Positions 6,693 through 11,060 of a stretch of 11,060 nucleotides of DNA are shown here, one piece after another. Under the pieces are notes generated by a model that did not search any database, was not told the DNA's origin, and saw nothing but the letters and a program-made list of their open reading frames with translations. Numbering within the stretch: the stretch's first letter is position 1; the number at the start of each line of letters is the position of its first letter. The position numbers and the translations under genes were made by a program. Source of the DNA: Bacteroidaceae bacterium (GTDB lineage Bacteria > Bacteroidota > Bacteroidia > Bacteroidales > Bacteroidaceae); contig CAAGDO010000220.1 of the NCBI GenBank assembly GCA_900768625.1, positions 1-11,060 on the forward strand. The letters run 5' to 3'.

Positions 6693-8836
6693 TATTTCTT
6701 TCTGAAGATTTGGTCGACATCGACTGAAATTCCCGCAGAGAAAGAAGTTCCTCCGTTGAGCGGGGAATTGTAGGCGTAGGTCTTCGGACGATAGTTGAAG
6801 AGGTTGTCGACGGAGAGAATCAGGCGCCAAGCCTGGAAGAAACGTTGGGTGAGGGTGAACTTCCAGAGAGAGTAGGCAGGCGACGAAGCGGCGGTGTAGG
6901 TGTCGTAGTTTCCCGATTCCAACTCGTGGTAGTGGGCTGAGGCCAGATAGCGCCCGGTGAGTGCTGCGTCGATTTCGTAGTTTTTGAGCGTCTTGTGATA
7001 GTCGATGCGTGCCGTGAGGGAATGCGGACGGGTGTCGGACGTGTTGGGACGGCCGTTGCGCGTGTATTCATGGAAGAAGGAATAGCTCAGCTTGCCGCCC
7101 AGTCCGCAGGGATAGCGTGCCATGAGCGACACGTCCACTCCGAGAAGATTCCGTCCTTCGATGTTCTGATAGACCATGGCACCACGTCCGTTTTCCAGAC
7201 TCTTGTCCCAAATGGTGGTGATTTCGTTGTTGACGATGTTGTAGTAGCCTGTGGCCGTCAGTGAGTAGCGGCTCTTGGCATATTCGCCCGAGAAACAGAA
7301 GGAATGGGAGTTCTCCGCTCTCAGGTTGGGATTGCCATGGATGTTGAAAATATTGGCCATGTTGAAGTCCATGTAGAGTTCCTTGAGCGTCGGCGCACGG
7401 AATCCTCCGGAATAGGACCCACGAAACTTGAGGTTACCCGTGTGGTACATGGCGGCCAGCTTCGGAGTCATCTTCCAGCCCGTTTTCGAGAAGTAGTCGG
7501 CCCGGGCTCCCGCCACGATGTTCCAGTGGTCGGTGAGGGTCCAGTCAGCCTGGGCGAAGGCATCGGCAGTGTATTGGCGGCGGTGACCCCCATCAGTGAA
7601 CTGATAGGTCATCAGATAATCCATCATGGCGTCACCGCCCACGGTCAAGGCGAGATGGTCGAGAAGGTGGTGGGTGTAGATCGCACGCAGGGAATTCTGC
7701 GTGTTCTTGTAGTCGATGAAGTCCTTGCGTATTTCCTTGTAGTAATCACTCTTGTCGTAGCGGTCGAAGGAATAGCTGACATCAAGTTGGTTCCTTCCGC
7801 CGAATTGCGTGAGGAAACGCAGTCCACCGCTGAAGTCGCGGGCGCGGTCATTGGCCGTTTCTGAGGAATTGCGTTCGTGGAAGTAGTAGCCAGCGCGCCC
7901 GGTGAGCGACGTGTGGTCATTGAACTGATAAGTCAGTTTTTCCTTGAAGTTCCATTGGCGGGTCCCGTAGACGCTCATCTGATTGCCTGCCTCTTTTCCG
8001 CTGAGCGTATAGGAGTGCGTGCCGTCTGTCTGCACGTTGGTCAGTGAGTTCCATTTCCCTGAACGCAAACCGAAGGAGCCACCGTGGCGTTGCTCGTTGT
8101 GCTGCGAGCCGAAGAGGGTGTTGAGATTCAGGGACCAGGGCTCGGTGGCTTTCTTTGTGATGATGTTGATCACTGCGCCCACGGAGTTTGACCCATAGAG
8201 GGCAGAAGCTGCTCCCTTCACGATTTCTATGCGTTCGATGTTGTCGGTCGATATGCGCTGGAAATCCACGTTGTCGAGGGTCTCTCCCGCCATGCGCTCG
8301 CCGTCGATGAGGAAGAGGATGGCCATGCCGCCCAGTCCCTGCATGTTGAGTGACACTTGCTGGTTCATCGACAAGGTAAATTCCACTCCGGGCAGTTCCG
8401 TCAGCAGCACGTCCTTGATGTTGGTGGCATCGATCTTGGCGATGTCATCTGCCGTGATGATCTGCGTGACCACGGGCGTTTTTCCGAGCAGTTTCGGGGT
8501 GCGTGTGCCTGTCACGGTGGTGGACTGCAGATGGATCATGTCCTCGGTGAGCGAGAAGTCGAGTTGCGTGTCGGCAGTGGCGCGCACTTGTTTGGAGAGG
8601 GGTTTATAACCGAGCAGGTTAGCTTTGATTTCATAGTGGCCGTCGGGCAACTTCAGCGTATAGTAGCCGTCCTTATCGGCTTGGGTGGCATATCTTTTAC
8701 CCTCCACGCGCACATAGGCAAAGGGCAGGGCCTCGCCACTGGTCGTCGTGATGCGGCCTTTGATGAGATAGGGTGAGGCCGTGAGGGCGCTGGCCGAGGA
8801 AAAGAGGAGCAGGGTGGAAAGGAGAAGTCTGTTCAT
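6692..8836 (-). CDS. hmuR: HmuR, outer-membrane haem TonB-dependent receptor
   Basis: A protein of 714 aa. Signal peptide about 1-20 (ending SALTA), carboxypeptidase-regulatory-like Ig domain about 23-95, a possible TonB-box region around STTVTGTRTP (105-114), plug domain about 115-228 (ELPGVE, FLIDGERM, IERIEIVKGAASALYGSNSVGAV), then a beta-barrel to the C-terminal Phe-containing strand (QIFRKK). The haem-receptor pair is present: FRAP (479-482) and NPNL (502-505), with His500 just before it, matching the YRAP/His/NPDL set of P. gingivalis HmuR. The plug has no His between 103 and 245, where P. gingivalis HmuR uses a second His; Met157 and Met165 lie in that region. It imports haem into the periplasm using TonB energy. 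Located 98 bp after hmuY and 84 bp before hmuS. Start ATG at 8836. Confidence 0.95.
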   Translation of the reverse strand: MNRLLLSTLLLFSSASALTASPYLIKGRITTTSGEALPFAYVRVEGKRYATQADKDGYYTLKLPDGHYEIKANLLGYKPLSKQVRATADTQLDFSLTEDMIHLQSTTVTGTRTPKLLGKTPVVTQIITADDIAKIDATNIKDVLLTELPGVEFTLSMNQQVSLNMQGLGGMAILFLIDGERMAGETLDNVDFQRISTDNIERIEIVKGAASALYGSNSVGAVINIITKKATEPWSLNLNTLFGSQHNEQRHGGSFGLRSGKWNSLTNVQTDGTHSYTLSGKEAGNQMSVYGTRQWNFKEKLTYQFNDHTSLTGRAGYYFHERNSSETANDRARDFSGGLRFLTQFGGRNQLDVSYSFDRYDKSDYYKEIRKDFIDYKNTQNSLRAIYTHHLLDHLALTVGGDAMMDYLMTYQFTDGGHRRQYTADAFAQADWTLTDHWNIVAGARADYFSKTGWKMTPKLAAMYHTGNLKFRGSYSGGFRAPTLKELYMDFNMANIFNIHGNPNLRAENSHSFCFSGEYAKSRYSLTATGYYNIVNNEITTIWDKSLENGRGAMVYQNIEGRNLLGVDVSLMARYPCGLGGKLSYSFFHEYTRNGRPNTSDTRPHSLTARIDYHKTLKNYEIDAALTGRYLASAHYHELESGNYDTYTAASSPAYSLWKFTLTQRFFQAWRLILSVDNLFNYRPKTYAYNSPLNGGTSFSAGISVDVDQIFRKK

Positions 8837-8934
8837 TATTTTTGTGTGAGGGCCTTGGTGTATGGATGAATGGGCGTATGGAAGGAACGCCGGTTGTCAA
8901 TTTTGGGGAGACGTTATGCCTATGAGTTGGATTA

Positions 8935-9603
8935 TTATTTTTCGCCGGTGCTTATCGGGTAGGCATATTTCAGCGAGATGTATCCCTTGGTGTTGCTTAG
9001 GTAGGGATTGGAATACCCCGTGAACTGTATGGCCGCCATTTTGCCGTTGGAGGTGCGCACGAGGTAGACGTGGTTGTCCATCGTGTAGGTGGGGGGCATG
9101 GATGATGTGTCGACGTTGAGCCATTGCGCCAGCACCTTGTTGGTTTCGGCGTCGGCATAGATGATGTTGCCTTCCATCATTTGCGACATGTCGATGCTGA
9201 TTTTCCCTGGTTCGTCGGTTGTGAATTCCGAAGTGTCAGGCATGGGGAATGTTCCCTTGTTGAGGGCTGATGTAAGCTCTTCGAGTGAGGTGTAGGAGGT
9301 GCGGTAGGCCGCGCCGGAGTTGGTCTTGATGTCGTAGCGGTGGATGGCGATGGTCCATTCCGCAGGAATGTCGGTCGTATTGTCGTAGGTGAGGGTGGTT
9401 TGCGAACCGTCGGCGAGGTTGAGGTAGACCCAGTTGGCATACGATGTGGCATCAATGTGGGTGTAGGTGTTAGCCTCGTTGCCTCCGTTTGGCATTTCAG
9501 ATGGGTCATCGTAGATGTTGTCGCATGAAAAAAGGAACAACAGAACGACTGTCATTCCCAAGGTGCACAGATGCTTGATGATAGGAGAATGGTGGTGGGG
9601 CAT
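8935..9603 (-). CDS. hmuY: HmuY-family haem-binding lipoprotein
   Basis: A protein of 222 aa with a lipoprotein signal whose acylated Cys is at 27 (VVLLFLFSC). The family hallmark is AEWTIAIHRYDIKTNSGAA (81-99), the conserved Trp…IHRxDxxTNSG block of HmuY. In P. gingivalis HmuY binds haem through two His about 32 residues apart. Here that part of the chain has Met142/Met143 and Met169 (about 27 apart) instead, as described for Tannerella, Prevotella and Bacteroides homologues that use Met. It would sit on the outer leaflet, take haem from host proteins and hand it to HmuR next door. The frame opens 21 codons upstream only with a TTG and would put a non-signal segment first, so ATG at 9603 is chosen. 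The usual family length is about 215 aa, which agrees. No strong ribosome site is visible. Confidence 0.92.
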   Translation of the reverse strand: MPHHHSPIIKHLCTLGMTVVLLFLFSCDNIYDDPSEMPNGGNEANTYTHIDATSYANWVYLNLADGSQTTLTYDNTTDIPAEWTIAIHRYDIKTNSGAAYRTSYTSLEELTSALNKGTFPMPDTSEFTTDEPGKISIDMSQMMEGNIIYADAETNKVLAQWLNVDTSSMPPTYTMDNHVYLVRTSNGKMAAIQFTGYSNPYLSNTKGYISLKYAYPISTGEK

Positions 9604-9640
9604 AATGGAGCAAATAGGGGATGGATTGGAGAAAATTTGA

Positions 9641-9723
9641 TGGTGGGGAAACTGCAGAAACTGCAATCAACGTTCTTGGGGTAAGTTCCCTTCGAAACAT
9701 GCAGCGTTCCCGTCTCCCCACCA
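9641..9723. promoter_or_regulatory. Inverted repeat in the gap upstream of hmuY
   Basis: TGGTGGGGA (9641-9649) pairs perfectly with TCCCCACCA (9715-9723) across 65 nt that contain further partial pairings. Inside the left part GAAACTGCA is repeated back to back (9648-9656 and 9657-9665). The structure spans most of the 159-bp gap between the calycin-like lipoprotein gene and hmuY. It could be a leader or intercistronic RNA stem that tunes hmuY expression. There is no T-run after it, so a simple terminator is unlikely. Confidence 0.5.
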
Positions 9724-9762
9724 GTGCAAACAATCTGTATTTCTGGCTATTGTATCTCGTCG

Positions 9763-10608
9763 TTACTCAGCTGCGGGGGCTTCTCCTTCGGCAAAGGCGA
9801 TGGTCAGTCCGCCCATCACGCCAGGCAGGTTGAACGTCACACTGTAGGTTTTCTTGTCTGCAGAGAGCGTTCCGGAGAGTGTGCAGTCATATTCATTGGC
9901 TTTTGTGCCCATGCTCATCGAGAATTTGCCTGATCCGCTGAGGGCAAAGCCATTGGCCGTCTTTTCAGCCTTTACGTTGGCAATGGTTGTTTCGCCCCAC
10001 ATCTGCGAGGTGAGTTTCACGTTGACGGTGCCGTCTTCGTTGGCCGTGATGGCGAGTTTTTCTCCGTTTTGCGTGCGGTTCTTGAAGTAGTTGCAGTCGC
10101 CTTTGGTCCATCCGTTGTAGGTTCCGGCAAGCAGTTGGGCAACAGGGGCTTCGCCGAGGGTGAAGGTCACTGTGGTGCCTCCCATCACGGCGGGGGAGGT
10201 GATGATGACGTTCATCTTTTTCTTGTCCTTGCTCACGGTAGCTGCGAGGGTGCAGTCGTAGGCCTTGGAGGATCCGCCGTGCATGCCGAGCTGTGCTGAA
10301 CCTGCACCCGTGAGTTTGAAGTTGCTGCCTTCCTGCGTCACGGTCACGTTGCTAAAGGTGGCGGTGCCCCACTGGTTGGAGGCGAGTTCGACGTTCAATT
10401 TCCCGTTGGCTACGCTGAAGGTCAATTTCTCGTTGTCGGTGGCCATCGGTGTGGCGGAGTACTTGAAGGCTGCACTGGTCCAGCCCGCATATTCCCCTGC
10501 AAGGGTTTCCCAAGCTGGTGTGTCATTGTCGTCGTTGCTGCATGAGAAGGCAGTGAAGAGGGTGAGCATCATGAAGAGTATGCCCAGTTTGTTGAGGATT
10601 TTTGTCAT
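9763..10608 (-). CDS. Lipoprotein with two calycin-like repeats
   Basis: A protein of 281 aa with a lipoprotein signal, Cys at 23 (LFTAFSC), followed by an acidic NDDND stretch. The rest is two homologous domains of about 117 residues: about 36-153 and 159-277. Shared landmarks are AGxYxGWT (37/160), EKL (60/183), QxWGxxT (79/202), YDCTL (117/240), DKKxxxV (128/251) and a closing MGGxTxxF..GEAP (142/265). The layout fits the calycin-like beta-barrel family common in Bacteroidetes, which I recognise by pattern only. It is first in the apparent operon, ahead of hmuY, so a surface role in capturing or holding haem or a porphyrin is reasonable but unproven. Met109-His110 and Met231/Met233 lie at the same place in each repeat. 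ATG at 10608 has an A-rich leader with no purine-rich ribosome site. Confidence 0.85.
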   Translation of the reverse strand: MTKILNKLGILFMMLTLFTAFSCSNDDNDTPAWETLAGEYAGWTSAAFKYSATPMATDNEKLTFSVANGKLNVELASNQWGTATFSNVTVTQEGSNFKLTGAGSAQLGMHGGSSKAYDCTLAATVSKDKKKMNVIITSPAVMGGTTVTFTLGEAPVAQLLAGTYNGWTKGDCNYFKNRTQNGEKLAITANEDGTVNVKLTSQMWGETTIANVKAEKTANGFALSGSGKFSMSMGTKANEYDCTLSGTLSADKKTYSVTFNLPGVMGGLTIAFAEGEAPAAE

Positions 10609-10639
10609 TGTTGTGGGTTTTTACGTGGTTTTTAATGTT

Positions 10640-10665
10640 GAAGTCGTCTAAACTTTCTGACGAAG
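10640..10665 (+). repeat. GAAGTCGTC repeat copy, left end of the palindrome
   Basis: GAAGTCGTCTAAACTTTCTG followed by ACGAAG. It is closest to the hmuT/hmuU copy: both continue CTGACGA after the T-run, giving a partial second arm (here degraded from GACGACTTC to GACGAAG). It lies about 32 bp upstream of the first gene's ATG, in the probable 5' leader. Confidence 0.75.
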
Positions 10666-10814
10666 ATTTGATTTTAAGTTTGAGCTCTTCTGAAATTCAA
10701 TCTTCACCTTTCTTTTTGGTCGTTTTTGGACCTTTCATCGGTCGTGTTGCTCGCTACACTCCCTCTTCAAGGCCCAAAAACGCCTCAAAAATTAAGGCAA
10801 ATCTTGAATTTCAG

Positions 10815-10832
10815 AAAAGTTCAGACGACTTC
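10815..10832 (-). repeat. GAAGTCGTC repeat copy, right end of the palindrome
   Basis: On the minus strand GAAGTCGTCTGAACTTTT, identical over 18 bases to the copy at the hmuR/hmuS junction. It is oriented opposite to the copy at 10640 and forms the outer arm of the palindrome. Confidence 0.75.
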
Positions 10833-10996
10833 GTTTTCGAAGAAAATTTTTCCTTTTTTCGCGGTGCAAAGTTCGGTCTTTTCAGAAAGAGGGGAAATAC
10901 CCATATCTTGTGATATTGCGGAGAAAAGGCGGTTTATAGTCAAACAGAAGTGGTTTGAGAAAATTTCAAGTCCTCATATCATTTGGATTTGCTTGG

Positions 10997-11011
10997 GCGT
11001 GCTGCGCACGC
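10997..11011. repeat. Small GC-rich hairpin (right end)
   Basis: GCGTGC (10997-11002) and GCACGC (11006-11011) are perfect 6-bp arms around a 3-nt loop. The surrounding 20 bases match the left-end hairpin in inverted orientation at 17 of 20 positions, so the two are probably copies of one dispersed element. Confidence 0.55.
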
Positions 11012-11060
11012 TGTGTTTCTACATTAATTTCTATTGCTGTCCGGTAAAATCCTGAGAACT

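Larger units (their letters stand above)
10640..10832. mobile_element. MITE-like imperfect palindrome upstream of the operon
   Basis: The two ends are inverted copies of one sequence: GAAGTCGTCTAAACTTTCTG at 10640-10659 and, on the minus strand, GAAGTCGTCTGAACTTTTCTG from 10832. Further in, TTCTGAAATTCAA (10688-10700) pairs perfectly with 10804-10816, and CGTTTTTGGACCTT (10721-10734) pairs with 10769-10782 with one mismatch. The tip is near GTGTTGCTCGCTACAC (10744-10759). The left arm carries about 30 extra bases. It has no coding capacity. Nested inverted arms with defined ends fit a miniature inverted-repeat element, although a regulatory leader fold of the operon mRNA is possible. Target-site duplications were not evident. 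Confidence 0.6.
10609..11060. other. Right non-coding flank, upstream of the operon
   Basis: No supported gene. This 452-bp stretch should hold the promoter of the leftward operon. I looked for the Bacteroidetes -7/-33 pattern (TAnnTTTG with TTTG about 20 bp upstream) on the minus strand and found no good match. The nearest, AAGATTTG around 10798-10805, lacks a -33 partner. Bases 10640-10832 form a large imperfect palindrome. Bases 10833-10990 are AT-rich with poly-A and poly-T runs, and a GC-rich hairpin lies at 10997-11011. Open frames here have no recognisable content. Confidence 0.65.

Noticed and set aside
9604..9666. TTG start extending HmuY by 21 residues
   Set aside because: It would bury the lipoprotein signal behind a non-hydrophobic leader; ATG at 9603 gives a normal signal and usual family length.
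10726..11055. 109-aa plus-strand open frame upstream of the operon
   Set aside because: It starts inside the palindromic element, runs through AT-rich DNA and a hairpin, and its translation has no domain-like pattern.

Overview
The window reads as an accessory iron-acquisition locus from a Bacteroidales bacterium, most likely Prevotella or a close relative. The basis is the gene set (a Porphyromonas/Prevotella/Bacteroides-type hmu haem-uptake operon), Bacteroidetes-style lipoprotein signals, A-rich rather than purine-rich ribosome sites on most genes, and a TonB-dependent receptor with an N-terminal carboxypeptidase-regulatory-like domain. I could not run a taxonomic search, so the genus is inference.

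All seven supported genes are on the minus strand, read right to left: a lipoprotein with two calycin-like repeats (10608-9763), hmuY haemophore-like lipoprotein (9603-8935), hmuR haem TonB-dependent receptor (8836-6692), hmuS giant CobN-like chelatase (6607-2231), hmuT polytopic membrane protein (2216-1521), hmuU MotA/TolQ/ExbB-type channel (1477-842) and hmuV DUF2149 protein (838-500). The spacing from hmuS to hmuV is tight, and a strong hairpin at 344-401 closes the unit.

Working model: the surface lipoproteins capture haem and pass it to HmuR, which moves it into the periplasm. HmuS, which the positive-inside rule predicts to be anchored at both ends with its catalytic body in the periplasm, would remove iron from the porphyrin (it is related to the CobN cobaltochelatase subunit). 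No CobS/CobT or ChlI/ChlD AAA+ partner is encoded in the window. Instead, hmuU and hmuV look like an ExbB/ExbD-type proton-driven pair, including an Asp in the HmuV membrane helix at the position of the ExbD proton-carrying Asp. This suggests a chelatase driven by proton motive force rather than ATP.

The non-coding DNA is also structured. A GAAGTCGTCTRAACTTTT motif occurs four times, always outside gene bodies: at the hmuT/hmuU junction, the hmuR/hmuS junction, and twice upstream of the first gene, where it bounds a roughly 193-bp imperfect palindrome resembling a miniature transposable element. The two operon-internal copies start on the stop codons of hmuT and hmuR. The left flank (1-499) holds three tandem copies of a 22-bp unit with internal dyad symmetry and the terminator. 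Related small GC-rich hairpins lie at both extreme ends of the window in opposite orientation. I saw no tRNA, rRNA, CRISPR array, transposase or regulator gene.
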